64,000 nucleotides of DNA. Source: JBGPTK01 sp963797765. GTDB lineage: Bacteria; Acidobacteriota; Terriglobia; Acidiferrales; UBA7541. Below are positions 1 to 9,158 of the stretch, piece after piece; the first letter of the stretch is position 1; each line of letters begins with the position of its first letter. The notes beneath the pieces were generated by a model. It was not told where the DNA came from and searched no databases. It worked only from the letters and a program-made list of their open reading frames with translations. The stretch is from positions 248,001-312,000 of the forward strand of contig CAWCQU010000001.1 in NCBI GenBank assembly GCA_963797765.1, read 5' to 3'. Both the position numbers and the translations under genes were made by a program.

Positions 1-835
1 TCGTGGCAGGCGTCCACAGGTCAAAGGAAAGTCCAGGCATCGAGCCGTGGAATGCTTCGGGCGCTACACCGATGATCGTGTAAGGAACGTGATTGATGCG
101 CAAGATTGCGCCGATGACGCGAGGATCGGCTCGATAATGACTGGTCCAGAACAAGTGGCTTAGAATGACCAAAGGATGCGCGTTCTGTTCGTGGTCCACT
201 TCCGCGCTGGAGAAAAATCTGCCAAGTTCGGGATTCACACGCAACAAATCGAAGAAATTTCCGGAGACGGCTTCACCCCAAACACGCTCTACACGATCGT
301 CATTTCCAGCCGCAAGCGCCAGGGGTTTCTCGACGGACATCGCGTCCACCAGCTTGCAGTTGTTGCGCAGATCGCGAAAATCCAGATAGGAAGTGTCTTT
401 CCAGCCGCCATCGGGAGTCATCGTCTCCAACATCACCACGCGGCCTGGATCGCCTGCTCCCGGAAGAGGGTTGAGCAGAACGGAGCGGACCCAACTGAAA
501 ATCGTGGTGGTGGCGCCAATGCCCAGCGCCAGGGTAAGGACCGCGACGGCAGCGAAGCCGGGGGATTTGCGCAGCGTGCGGAGCGCGTAGCGAACGTCCT
601 GCGCGAGCGTTTCGAGCAAATGTACGCCGCGGGCTTCCCGGCACTCTTCTTTGATCTGATCGGCACCGCCGAATTCCAGGCGAGCGCGGCGTCGTGCTTC
701 CACCCGAGGCACTCCCGACCGCACGAATTTCTCCACCTGATGATCGAAGTGGAAGCGCAGCTCATCGTCGAGTTCGCTTTCGACGGCATTGCGGCGAAAC
801 AAGGCACGCAGGCGGGTTAGAAGTTCACTCACCAT
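1..835 (-). CDS. MacB-like ABC transporter permease, 3' end cut by window edge
   Basis: This is an inner-membrane permease of the acidobacterial duplicated orphan permease type (MacB periplasmic core plus FtsX domains). Only about the first 278 residues lie in the window, and the frame is open to the left edge. The protein starts MVSELLTRLRALF and has the family N-terminal prefix (ELDDELRFHFD), the cytoplasmic linker (GADQIKEECREAR) and the first membrane segment (GFAAVAVLTLALGIG). The start of the periplasmic core follows. The ATG at 835 lies 75 bases after the stop of a paralogous permease on the same strand, and a padR gene sits upstream of both, so a padR-permease-permease operon is likely. 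Such permeases usually lack a dedicated ATPase next to them. Substrate unknown. Confidence 0.85.
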   Translation of the reverse strand, partial: MVSELLTRLRALFRRNAVESELDDELRFHFDHQVEKFVRSGVPRVEARRRARLEFGGADQIKEECREARGVHLLETLAQDVRYALRTLRKSPGFAAVAVLTLALGIGATTTIFSWVRSVLLNPLPGAGDPGRVVMLETMTPDGGWKDTSYLDFRDLRNNCKLVDAMSVEKPLALAAGNDDRVERVWGEAVSGNFFDLLRVNPELGRFFSSAEVDHEQNAHPLVILSHLFWTSHYRADPRVIGAILRINHVPYTIIGVAPEAFHGSMPGLSFDLWTPAT

Positions 836-910
836 CTTTCACTCTCCGAAACATCGAGACAAAATTCCGAGCAGCGCATTGCATGGCCAAGGCAAATCCG
901 CAGCCATGCC

Positions 911-3529
911 TCATTCGTAGTGCAGTGCAGCCATGGGATCGACGCGCATTGCGCGGCGGGCCGGGATGTAGCAAGCGGCCAAGGCGACGATTGCCAGCAG
1001 AATTGCCACCAGCGCGATGGTCGCCGGGTCTGCCGGTTTCACTTCGAAGAGCATGCTAGCCATCACTCGCGTCAGGGCGAGCGCTCCGGCAACTCCCAGT
1101 GCAATCCCCGCCAACGCCATCCGCGCGCCGTCTCCCATCACAAGCCGCAGCACGTCACGCCGTTGCGCCCCAAGCGCGATGCGCACGCCGATCTCGTGGG
1201 TGCGCTGGCTTACAAAACAAGCGATCAGCCCATAAATGCCCACCGCCGCCAAAATCAGCGCGAGAGCGGCGAAGGTCCCCAGGAGCATCATGGTGAATCG
1301 CCGCTGTGCCACCGAAACGGCCATGAGTTCATCCATCGATTGAATGTCGCTCACGGGAATCTGGCGATCCACACTCCACACTTGCTTCTTCACCTCATCC
1401 ACAAGACCTGCTGAGGTGCTCTTCGTCCGAATCACCAGGGTCATCCAGCGGCGCCACGGTTCATCGGATTGCGGAAAAGGCGCATAGACTGCCGGATCCT
1501 GCGGCTGGTCCAAGCCCGAATGCTTTACGTCTCCCGCCACTCCGATAATCGTCATCCACAAATGAGGTCCTTTGCTTCTGCCCCAGTCGATCCGGGCGCC
1601 GATGGGATTTTCGTGTGGGAAAAATTCCTTTACAAACGTCTCATTTACGACGGCCACCAGCGGCTGCCCTTCCCGGTCCGAATCGGTGAAGCGGCGGCCG
1701 GCGCGAATCCGGATTTGCATCACCTGGAAGTAATCGCCCATCACCGAAAGCGTTTGCACATCCGGCTCGGCGCCCGCGGGCACCGGGGGCCGGCCGTCGA
1801 TCACCAGGCTGTGGCTCAAGAAATTTCCCCCCAGCGGAACATCGGTCACCATCGCGGCTTCGATGCCTGGCATCGAGTTGAGCCGGGTGAGCAGTTCGCG
1901 ACGAAAGTTGGTTTGCAGCGGAATTTCCGCGTAGCGAGTTGGCGGCAATTGCAGATGCATGGTGATCACGCCGGCCGGGCTGAATCCCGGATCGACGGAG
2001 CGCAGCCGCGAGAAACCCTTGATGAGCAGGCCGGCACCCACCAGAAGAACGAGAGCGAGCGCGAATTCCGCGATGACCAGCCATCGCCGGAACCGGTACC
2101 CTCGCGTTCCTTCGGTGGCGCTTCGCCCGCTTTCTTTCAGCGATTCGGCAATGTCCGCGCCCGCCGCCGATAACGCCGGCGCCAGCCCGAAGGCGATTCC
2201 CGTCAGCAGGGAAATGCCCAGGACCAAAAGAAGCAGGTGCGCATTCATTTGAATTCCGGTGAAGCGGTCCAGCGCCGCGGGCTTTAGCGAAATCAGAAAA
2301 TTCGTTCCCCATTTCGCGAGCAATAAGCCGGCAGCGCCGCCCAGAATTGCCAGCAGCAAACTTTCCGTCAGCGCCTGGCGGATCAGGCGCCACCTGCCCG
2401 CACCCAACGCCGCCCGGATTACCAGTTCGTGCCGGCGCTTGGCCCCTTGAGCCATCAAGAGGCCGGCGAAATTCGCGCAGGCAATCAGCAGCACCAGCCC
2501 CACCGCTCCGAAAAGAATCAGGAGCGCGGCGCGAACCTCGCGAACCATCTTCCGGTGCAAGGGGACGAGCACGGTTTTTCGCCCTCGTTCCGTGCTTGGG
2601 TATTCTTTTGCTAGCTGTTGATCGAGCGCGGAGATTTCAGCTTGTGCTTGCGAGAGCGTCGCGCCCGGCTTCAGCCGCCAGTACGTATGCATGAAATGCA
2701 CGCCGCGAACGGGCGCCGCTTCCGGATAGGCAACCCATAGCGATACGAAAATATCCGCGCGCTCGCGCGGCAATGCGAAACTTGCAGGCATCACTCCGAT
2801 CACCGTATAACTGTTTCCGCTCAGCATCACCGATTTGCCCAGCGCACTGGGATCGCCGCCCAGAAAGTTTTGCCAAAAGGAATAGCTGGCCACGATATTC
2901 CGCGGCCCTCCTTGCACATCTTCTTCGGGCGTGATGGTCCTCCCCAGCATCGGGGAAATTCCCAGCGTATCGAAAAGGCCCGCGTCGATAAAAGCGGAGC
3001 GCACCTGAACGGGCTCAGTCCCGCCTGTGTAATCCATCGCTTCGATATTTACGGCGCCGCCATGGGAAAACGAGCGCGTCTCCCTCTGGATGTCGATCAC
3101 GTTTTGAAGGGAATCGTTGTGCTCCGCCGCGAGAAGTTGCGCGGGTTCGGGATAGGGGGGCGGGCTCAGTAGAACACCATCGATCACGCTGAAAATGGCC
3201 GTGTTTGCGCCCATGCCAAGCGCGAGCGTCAAGACGGCGACGGCCGTAAATCCGGGCGATTTACTCAGCATGCGCATGGCAAACCGGGTGTCCTGGAGCA
3301 AGTCCTCGGCCAAACTCACGCCGCGCGCGTCGCGGCACTCTTCCTTCACCTGATCCAGCCCGCCAAACTGCAAACGAGCGCGCCGCAGCGCCTCCTTGCG
3401 GGTCAGGCCCGATGCCACGAATTTGTCCACCTGCTGGTCGAAATGAAATCGCAGTTCCTCATCGAGGTCTGTTTCAGTTTTCCGTCGACGAAACAGCGAG
3501 TACAAACGATAAATCAGGTCGCTGAGCAT
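911..3529 (-). CDS. MacB-like ABC transporter permease (acidobacterial duplicated orphan type)
   Basis: This is a complete 872-residue inner-membrane permease. Residues about 1-75 form the prefix domain (DLDEELRFHFDQQ, GGLDQVKEECRDARG). A first membrane helix at about 95-115 (GFTAVAVLTLALGMGANTA) is followed by a MacB-type periplasmic core. An FtsX domain with several helices spans about 345-460, and a second core and FtsX domain end near 870. The duplicated core/FtsX layout and the length are typical of the family. The ATG at 3529 has GGAG just upstream and is 38 bases from the padR stop. A role in export or in envelope stress responses is likely but not shown by the sequence. Confidence 0.9.
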   Translation of the reverse strand: MLSDLIYRLYSLFRRRKTETDLDEELRFHFDQQVDKFVASGLTRKEALRRARLQFGGLDQVKEECRDARGVSLAEDLLQDTRFAMRMLSKSPGFTAVAVLTLALGMGANTAIFSVIDGVLLSPPPYPEPAQLLAAEHNDSLQNVIDIQRETRSFSHGGAVNIEAMDYTGGTEPVQVRSAFIDAGLFDTLGISPMLGRTITPEEDVQGGPRNIVASYSFWQNFLGGDPSALGKSVMLSGNSYTVIGVMPASFALPRERADIFVSLWVAYPEAAPVRGVHFMHTYWRLKPGATLSQAQAEISALDQQLAKEYPSTERGRKTVLVPLHRKMVREVRAALLILFGAVGLVLLIACANFAGLLMAQGAKRRHELVIRAALGAGRWRLIRQALTESLLLAILGGAAGLLLAKWGTNFLISLKPAALDRFTGIQMNAHLLLLVLGISLLTGIAFGLAPALSAAGADIAESLKESGRSATEGTRGYRFRRWLVIAEFALALVLLVGAGLLIKGFSRLRSVDPGFSPAGVITMHLQLPPTRYAEIPLQTNFRRELLTRLNSMPGIEAAMVTDVPLGGNFLSHSLVIDGRPPVPAGAEPDVQTLSVMGDYFQVMQIRIRAGRRFTDSDREGQPLVAVVNETFVKEFFPHENPIGARIDWGRSKGPHLWMTIIGVAGDVKHSGLDQPQDPAVYAPFPQSDEPWRRWMTLVIRTKSTSAGLVDEVKKQVWSVDRQIPVSDIQSMDELMAVSVAQRRFTMMLLGTFAALALILAAVGIYGLIACFVSQRTHEIGVRIALGAQRRDVLRLVMGDGARMALAGIALGVAGALALTRVMASMLFEVKPADPATIALVAILLAIVALAACYIPARRAMRVDPMAALHYE

Positions 3530-3567
3530 TGATTGGCTCCCAAAAATTTACCCGCGAGCGGCTCTTA

Positions 3568-3900
3568 TCAAGCAGTCTCCAGCACCCGGGCTACGGCGGC
3601 CGCCAGCTTCTTCCATTCGCTCTCTTCGGTCTCCAGTTGCTTCCGGCCGATCTTGGTGAGTTCGTAGAATTTTGCGCGGCGATTATTTTCCGACGCGCCC
3701 CAGTGGGCTTTGATCCAGCCGCGTCTCTCCAGCCGGTGCAGCGCCGGATACAGTGATCCCTGCTGGACCTGGAGCACTTTGCTGGAGACCTGGTTGATGC
3801 GCTCGGAAATGGCCCAGCCGTGATTGGGTCCCAGTGAGAGTGTCCGGAGGATCAGAAGATCGAGAGTGCCTTGTGGAAGATCGATGCTGCGGTCCGGCAT
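3568..3900 (-). CDS. PadR-family transcriptional regulator
   Basis: This is a 110-residue winged-helix repressor of the PadR family. The family core is clear: LPQGTLDLLILRTLSLGP, then GWAISERI, then the recognition region QQGSLYPALHRLERRGWI and the wing (NNRRAKFYELTKIGRKQL). The length equals that of short (subfamily 2) PadR proteins. I chose ATG 3900 over an upstream in-frame start because AAGGGGAA precedes it. It is first in a likely operon with two MacB-like permeases, which it probably controls. A 9-base inverted repeat flanks its presumed promoter. The ligand is unknown. Confidence 0.92.
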   Translation of the reverse strand: MPDRSIDLPQGTLDLLILRTLSLGPNHGWAISERINQVSSKVLQVQQGSLYPALHRLERRGWIKAHWGASENNRRAKFYELTKIGRKQLETEESEWKKLAAAVARVLETA

Positions 3901-3903
3901 GTG

Positions 3904-3961
3904 TTCCCCTTGTGCTTCTACAGGGAACAATAACATTGCTCTTGTCGAAGTGCAAGGGGAA
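3904..3961. promoter_or_regulatory. 9-base inverted repeat flanking the padR promoter region
   Basis: TTCCCCTTG at 3904-3912 is matched exactly in inverse by CAAGGGGAA at 3953-3961, 40 bases apart, just upstream of padR. PadR proteins often repress themselves at dyad operators. This is a candidate operator, but one half also contains the padR ribosome-binding site, so the match could be partly fortuitous. Confidence 0.35.
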
Positions 3962-4131
3962 TAGGATCGCGGCGCGCTTTCATTTCGCAGCGGGGAGAAG
4001 CCTGCGTACCGGAACCGAACCAGCGCGATTCCGCTGCTCTTACTCCAGTTGCGCGAGACGATGCGACGTTATATAAATCCTAACCTTACGCGAGCGGCTC
4101 GCAATCGCCGTAAATCATATTTGGAGGGGAA

Positions 4132-4986
4132 ATGAACCCTAGCCTCTTTCCTCGGATTCGTTTCACGCAATTGGCCGGTGGTGTGTTGTTACTTTTCATG
4201 TTCGCTATTTCTTCCCGCGCGCAAACGGTGACCGCCAAAGCCTGGAGCCTCCTGGAAGCTGGCGCCGCAGAAAAGAATACTGAACAGCGGGAGACCGCCG
4301 TGCGGACTCTCGGCGTAATTTCGAAGAATCCCCGCGCCACTGGGCTTGCTAAGAACGCGCTGAACGACGCCAATCCCCAGGTTCGAGCCGCGGCAGCAGC
4401 GGCGCTCGGCCAGATGCATGCAACGAACGCTGCCCCCGAATTGAAAAAAGCCCTCGACGATCAGGAGGTGCGCGTGGTGCTGGCAGCGGCGCACGCCTTA
4501 TACCTGCTCAATGACCCAGCCTGTTACGAGATTTACTATGAAATTCTGACGGGCGAGCGCAAGGGCAACACAAAATTCATGGAACAACAAAAGGAAATGC
4601 TCCACGATCCCAAACAAGTGGCAGCCCTGGGATTCAACGAAGGGATTGGATTTCTTCCGTTTGCCGGAGATGGATGGGGCGCAATGCAAATGATCATGAA
4701 AGACCGGCGGGACGACGCCGCGGCCAAAGCCGCCATAATCACAGCGCTGGCCAACGATCCAGATTCTCACACGGGCAACGCGCTGGTGGCTTCCAGCCAG
4801 GACAAAAACTGGGTAATCCGGGTGGCGGCACTTGAGGCCATCTCGAAACGCGGCGATCCCGCTCTGGTGCCGAAAATCCAGGGCTTGCTCGATGATCCCA
4901 AATACGAGGTCAAGTTCACTGCGGCGGCCGTGATTGTGCACCTGGAGCCGAAGACGGCAGCCCCTGGTGCGGGCAAAACAAATTAG
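4132..4986 (+). CDS. exported HEAT-repeat protein
   Basis: This 284-residue protein has a signal peptide (residues about 1-30, hydrophobic LAGGVLLLFMFAISS, then RAQ). It then has alpha-helical HEAT/PBS-lyase-like repeats: NPQVRAAAAAALGQM, DQEVRVVLAAAHAL, KNWVIRVAALEAISKRGDP and PKYEVKFTAAAVIVHLEP. Between them, at about 140-190, lies a stretch with a possible short hydrophobic loop (EGIGFLPFAGDGWGAMQMIM). HEAT repeats usually serve as protein-binding scaffolds, and here the protein probably acts in the periplasm. GGAGGGGAA directly precedes the ATG. It is a single gene read divergently from padR. The specific function is unknown. Confidence 0.8.
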   Translation: MNPSLFPRIRFTQLAGGVLLLFMFAISSRAQTVTAKAWSLLEAGAAEKNTEQRETAVRTLGVISKNPRATGLAKNALNDANPQVRAAAAAALGQMHATNAAPELKKALDDQEVRVVLAAAHALYLLNDPACYEIYYEILTGERKGNTKFMEQQKEMLHDPKQVAALGFNEGIGFLPFAGDGWGAMQMIMKDRRDDAAAKAAIITALANDPDSHTGNALVASSQDKNWVIRVAALEAISKRGDPALVPKIQGLLDDPKYEVKFTAAAVIVHLEPKTAAPGAGKTN

Positions 4987-5136
4987 AGCCAATCTCATCA
5001 ATGGATCGGCGGTTTTTTCAGCCCGTCTTCAGGGGCTTCCCGACTAAAATCGCCGGGACGCAAAAAGCGCGAAAGCCCATTTGGGGTGCAATTTAATGTC
5101 GGAGCGTGTGCGCATTCGGCCATGTGGTTGAAAGCT

Positions 5137-5190
5137 AGGATGCCACCCTCCCGACAGAATTCGTCGGGCGTGAAAGGGTGGCGCTACACG
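5137..5190. repeat. dispersed palindromic element, family R2, long form
   Basis: GCCACCCT (5142-5149) pairs with AGGGTGGC (5175-5182). A nested dyad around GAATTC (CCGAC/GTCGG) lies inside. Read on the minus strand, the flanks are GTGTAGCGCC and GGCATC, the same flanks as the short copy at 32816-32843. The element occupies the 300-base gap before the glucose-6-phosphate isomerase gene. Nothing else was recognised in that gap. Confidence 0.55.
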
Positions 5191-5287
5191 ACTCCCCTGT
5201 AAACCATTAATGGGAGGGGTCCGAGACTTGCCGAAGCGTGTGCCACGTCGCTGGTCCTGGGCCACAGCACAACGAAAGGAGTCGATT

Positions 5288-6955
5288 ATGGCAGCAAGCG
5301 CGAAGTCGAAGCACAAGTCCAATGCAATCAAACCGCTCACCAAGCGCAAAGCCTGGGCGGCGTTGAAAGCTCACTATAAAACTGCTCAAGCGGTTCCGCT
5401 TAAGAAATTATTCGACGATGATCCGAAACGCGGCGAAAAATTCAAGGCGGAAGCCGTGGGAATCTACCTGGATTATTCGAAGAATCGGATCACAGACAAA
5501 ACCTTGAGGCTGCTGCTCGAATTGGCCAGGGAATCGGGCCTGCGCGAACGGATCGACGCAATGTTCCGTGGAGATAAAATAAATATTACCGAGAATCGAG
5601 CCGTTCTCCACGTGGCGCTGCGCGCTCCGAAGAACGAAACGATTCTGGTGGACGGCAAGGACGTTGTCCCGGAAGTCCACGCCGTCCTCGATAAGATGAC
5701 CGCGTTTTGCAATCGAGTGCGCAGCGGAGAGTGGAAAGGCCACACGGGCAAGCGCATCCGAAACGTGATCAACATCGGCATCGGCGGATCCGATCTTGGC
5801 CCGGTGATGGCGTATGAAGCGCTGAAACACTATAGCGACCGCAACATGACGTTTCGTTTCGTTTCCAACGTGGACGGCACCGATTTCGCCGAAGCGGTGA
5901 TCGACCTCGATGTTTCCGAAACATTGTTCATCATTTCTTCGAAAACGTTTACCACGCTGGAAACGATGACGAACGCGCATACCGCCCGGGACTGGACTCT
6001 CAAAGGGCTGGGCGGGGATGAGAGATCGGTGGCGAAACATTTCGTTGCCGTCTCGACCAATGAATCGGAAGTTTCACGATTCGGCATCGACACCGCCAAC
6101 ATGTTCGGCTTTTGGGATTGGGTCGGCGGCCGGTATTCCATGGACTCGGCGATTGGACTTTCGACCATGCTGGCCGTGGGTCCGGAAAATTTCCACGCCA
6201 TGCTGGACGGCTTTCACCAGATGGACGTGCATTTTCGGACGACGTCATTCGAACGCAACCTGCCCGTGCTGCTGGGTCTAATTTCTGTGTGGTACAACGA
6301 TTTCTTCGGGGCGCAGACGGTTGCTGTTTTGCCCTATGAGCAATATCTAAAGCGTTTCCCGGCGTATCTCCAGCAACTCACGATGGAGAGCAATGGCAAG
6401 CACGTCACGCTCGAGGGCAAACACGTCAATTATGAAACCGGGCCGATCTTCTGGGGCGAACCAGGCACGAACGGCCAGCATTCCTTTTATCAATTGATCC
6501 ATCAAGGGACGCGGCTGATTCCGTGCGACTTCATCGCCTTCAGCAAAACGCTAAATCCCCTGGGCCCGCATCACGACATGCTCATCGCAAACGTGTGCGC
6601 GCAAGCCGAGGCCCTGGCATTCGGCAAGACTCCACAGCAAGTGAAAGCGGAAGGCACTCCCGATTGGCTGGTGCCGCATCGCGTGTTCGAAGGCAACCGC
6701 CCGTCGAACGTGATTTTTCTTGATCGCTTAACGCCCGAAGCGCTGGGCAAACTGGTGGCGCTCTACGAACACTCCGTGTTCACGCAGGGCACCATCTGGC
6801 AAATCGATTCGTTCGATCAATGGGGAGTTGAACTCGGCAAAGTTCTCGCGCAGCGCATCATTCCCGAACTCGCAAGCAAGACGGAGCCCAAGCTGAAGCA
6901 CGACAGCTCAACCAACGCGCTGATCCGCCGTTACAGAAAGTCCAAGGAATCCTGA
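5288..6955 (+). CDS. pgi: glucose-6-phosphate isomerase
   Basis: This cytoplasmic enzyme interconverts glucose 6-phosphate and fructose 6-phosphate in glycolysis and gluconeogenesis. The 555-residue protein has the SIS sugar-phosphate site (NIGIGGSDLGPVMAYEAL) and the family signature in WDWVGGRYSMDSAIGLS. It also has the catalytic-loop region WGEPGTNGQHSFYQLIHQGT and the C-terminal active-site lysine segment QWGVELGKVLAQRI. The length matches the long bacterial and eukaryotic form. I chose ATG 5288 because AAAGGA lies about 8 bases upstream. A farther in-frame start at 5210 would overlap the R2 flank and lacks support. It is not in an obvious operon: the next gene converges from the minus strand 27 bases on. 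Confidence 0.96.
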   Translation: MAASAKSKHKSNAIKPLTKRKAWAALKAHYKTAQAVPLKKLFDDDPKRGEKFKAEAVGIYLDYSKNRITDKTLRLLLELARESGLRERIDAMFRGDKINITENRAVLHVALRAPKNETILVDGKDVVPEVHAVLDKMTAFCNRVRSGEWKGHTGKRIRNVINIGIGGSDLGPVMAYEALKHYSDRNMTFRFVSNVDGTDFAEAVIDLDVSETLFIISSKTFTTLETMTNAHTARDWTLKGLGGDERSVAKHFVAVSTNESEVSRFGIDTANMFGFWDWVGGRYSMDSAIGLSTMLAVGPENFHAMLDGFHQMDVHFRTTSFERNLPVLLGLISVWYNDFFGAQTVAVLPYEQYLKRFPAYLQQLTMESNGKHVTLEGKHVNYETGPIFWGEPGTNGQHSFYQLIHQGTRLIPCDFIAFSKTLNPLGPHHDMLIANVCAQAEALAFGKTPQQVKAEGTPDWLVPHRVFEGNRPSNVIFLDRLTPEALGKLVALYEHSVFTQGTIWQIDSFDQWGVELGKVLAQRIIPELASKTEPKLKHDSSTNALIRRYRKSKES

Positions 6956-6982
6956 GCCTTATTTCGGTCTACGCAGTTCTCG

Positions 6983-8608
6983 CTAACGGCCGGCGACTTT
7001 TCCGGCGGCCTTTAGCTCGAGGGCCTCGGCGATTTTGCTGCCGTCCGGCGTGCCAAGGCCCGTGCAGGCATTCCATCCGGCGTGGGCGGAATAGGCGCCG
7101 TTATTGCCCTGAGTAATTTGGTGAATTGCGTTGTTCCTGGTCAGCTGGGCGTATTCGCGATAGAGGAAGGGACTTAAGAAGCCCACGCAGATTCCCAGGC
7201 CTTGATTGATGCGCGCGACCAGGCCGGACCATAACGGCGCCACCGCGCTGGTGCCGCCGCCAACTCGATTTACGCCGCCAACCAGGATTTGGTAACCCTC
7301 GGCATTGCCGGCGACATCCGGCACTCCGCGCCCAATATGGTGATCCGGATCGGCCGAAACGGGAGTGGCGTCCACTTTCTGCCAGTCCGGAACCGGATAA
7401 ACATCGCTCACTCCGCCGCCGCTCTGATAGTGAGTGCCGCTGGTGGGATCGACCTGGTCCCACACCACTTCCTGCACGATTTTGTTTCCCGAGCAAACGA
7501 TGCTGGTGCCACCGCAAGCCAGCGCATAGGGATTCGAGGCAGGGAATAGCACGTGCTGCAAACCGTCGTTTTGACCGTTCGTCGAACCCAGATCGCCGGA
7601 CGCGCAGCAAACCGTTACGCCCAACGCGGCGGCTACTTGCAACGCTTCATCAAATAATTCCCGGGTGAGTACAGCATAACTGCTCTCGGAATCTCCCCAA
7701 CTTACGGAAATGATGGAAGGATTGTTATTGCCGTCATGCACGGCTCTGCTGAGGGCGTCGAAGAATCCTCGTTCGGTATTGGGGCCAAAATAAACCACGA
7801 TGCCGGCACCTGGCGCGATTCCGCCGATCGTTTCGATGTCGCCAGTGACCTCCCCGTCGCAATCCTTCGAGGGGCCGCCGGGATCATTGCTGACTCCGTG
7901 TACGGAGACGAAGTCAACCTTGGGAAGGGGCAGCTTCAATTCGGAAAAATAACCTTGCAGGTCGGCGGACAGAAACCCGCCGCCGAGTTCGATGATGGCG
8001 ATGCATTGGCCCGTCCCGTCGAGGCCGGCAGGGAAATCGTACAAGTCCGCGAGTTGGGGCGGGGTGTAGGACGGGGCCGGAGGAGCGGGAGGCGCAGGCG
8101 CGGCAGCTTGCGGCGCCGGATACCGGCTAGCTTGACGACGATCATCCAGCCCGAGAACCCCCACAACAATTCCCGAAAGATAATCGGGGATTTGCACCGG
8201 GCCGGAGTAGCTATAGTAGCTGCCATTCGGGGAATTGTAATTCATCAATTCAACGTGAAACGCCACGTTGAGCTGGCCGCTGGTTCCCGAGAGCACAACC
8301 AGCCTTTCCGCGGGATTCGATTCCACCACGGTTAGCGAATAGGCGGTTGCAAAATTCGAGACGGTTTGGATGTCTTGCGGAGTGGCGCCGAATTGCTGCT
8401 CGAATTCCTGCCGCGTCAAATAGGTGCGGTCCTGTGGGTAAGGAATATCCAGTTTGTCTTTTATATAATCCAAAAAAGAAGCGCGGCCGCGAATGCGAAC
8501 GGTGACTTCAATCGGCTTGTCGCTTACAAAGATCCCCATCGGTTCTGCGCCGCGAACCGGCGTCCGTTCGCTTCCAACGAGAGGCACAAAATTATCTGTA
8601 GGTGGCAT
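6983..8608 (-). CDS. S53 family serine-carboxyl protease (sedolisin/kumamolisin-like)
   Basis: This is a 541-residue endopeptidase of family S53, acid-active in characterised members. Residues about 1-170 are the pro-kumamolisin activation domain (YLTRQEFEQQFGA...). A proline/alanine linker (AAAPAPPAPPAPS) and the catalytic domain follow. Catalytic Glu and Asp sit in GEVTGDIETIGGIAPGAG. The oxyanion Asp is probably in the region VSWGDSES to ASGDLGS. The nucleophile Ser is in GGTSAVAPLWSGL. The C-terminal calcium site is represented by GWNACTGLGTPDG. No classical signal peptide is visible, as in kumamolisin, where export is still assumed. It is probably extracellular. Confidence 0.93.
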   Translation of the reverse strand: MPPTDNFVPLVGSERTPVRGAEPMGIFVSDKPIEVTVRIRGRASFLDYIKDKLDIPYPQDRTYLTRQEFEQQFGATPQDIQTVSNFATAYSLTVVESNPAERLVVLSGTSGQLNVAFHVELMNYNSPNGSYYSYSGPVQIPDYLSGIVVGVLGLDDRRQASRYPAPQAAAPAPPAPPAPSYTPPQLADLYDFPAGLDGTGQCIAIIELGGGFLSADLQGYFSELKLPLPKVDFVSVHGVSNDPGGPSKDCDGEVTGDIETIGGIAPGAGIVVYFGPNTERGFFDALSRAVHDGNNNPSIISVSWGDSESSYAVLTRELFDEALQVAAALGVTVCCASGDLGSTNGQNDGLQHVLFPASNPYALACGGTSIVCSGNKIVQEVVWDQVDPTSGTHYQSGGGVSDVYPVPDWQKVDATPVSADPDHHIGRGVPDVAGNAEGYQILVGGVNRVGGGTSAVAPLWSGLVARINQGLGICVGFLSPFLYREYAQLTRNNAIHQITQGNNGAYSAHAGWNACTGLGTPDGSKIAEALELKAAGKVAGR

Positions 8609-8830
8609 GAAGTTTCGAACCTCCGGCGGGGACGCGTTTAGGAACGCTACCTCGCGCGAATTCGGGTGTCAATCGAAAACCGGCGGCGGCGCGGAAGTGC
8701 TTCTTCCCATTGGGATAATGCCGTTGACAGAAGGACGAGCGCTCACTATAGTCTGCCCGTAATCGGTTCCCAAGGTATCGGTTGCAATTCTATCTCTGCT
8801 ATCCGTTTTATTTGTGCCCAGGAGGAAATT

Positions 8831-8983
8831 ATGGCTGGGAAAAAGTCCGCCCCGGTAACCCCTGCAGGAAAGCGTCAAATTCGCCGCGCGTACGAAGACA
8901 TTGCGAAGAAACACAAAGAGCTTGAGCTGAAAATCAAACAGCTTGGCCAGTACATCAATCACCAGACTTATAGTAGTTCGTAG
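8831..8983 (+). CDS. small basic helical protein, function unknown
   Basis: This is a 50-residue ORF with an excellent AGGAGG site 7 bases before the ATG. The sequence begins MAGKKSAPVTPAGKRQ and continues as an amphipathic, lysine-rich helix with heptad-like spacing (DIAKKHKELELKIKQLGQYI). It ends in polar residues. There are no membrane segments or cysteines. It is read divergently from the sedolisin gene. I do not recognise a family. The strong ribosome-binding site and lack of rare composition argue that it is real. Confidence 0.6.
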   Translation: MAGKKSAPVTPAGKRQIRRAYEDIAKKHKELELKIKQLGQYINHQTYSSS

Positions 8984-9158
8984 ATTCTAGGCGGTCCCCG
9001 GCAGTCCCCGAGTGCAAGGCGCCGCCGTGGAATCCGCCACGCAAACGCCCGCGGCGGGCGCGGACGCTCATACTCGGTTCTTAACCTGATGCTTAGTGTG
9101 TTTCTAGCGCCTACATTCCCCGGCTTTCCGCACTCCCTCGCTTATGCGCTACGAAAGA

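Noticed and set aside
8984..9158. Terminator between the small protein and the TonB-dependent receptor genes.
   Set aside because: The region is GC-rich with partial palindromes, but no stem followed by T residues is seen.
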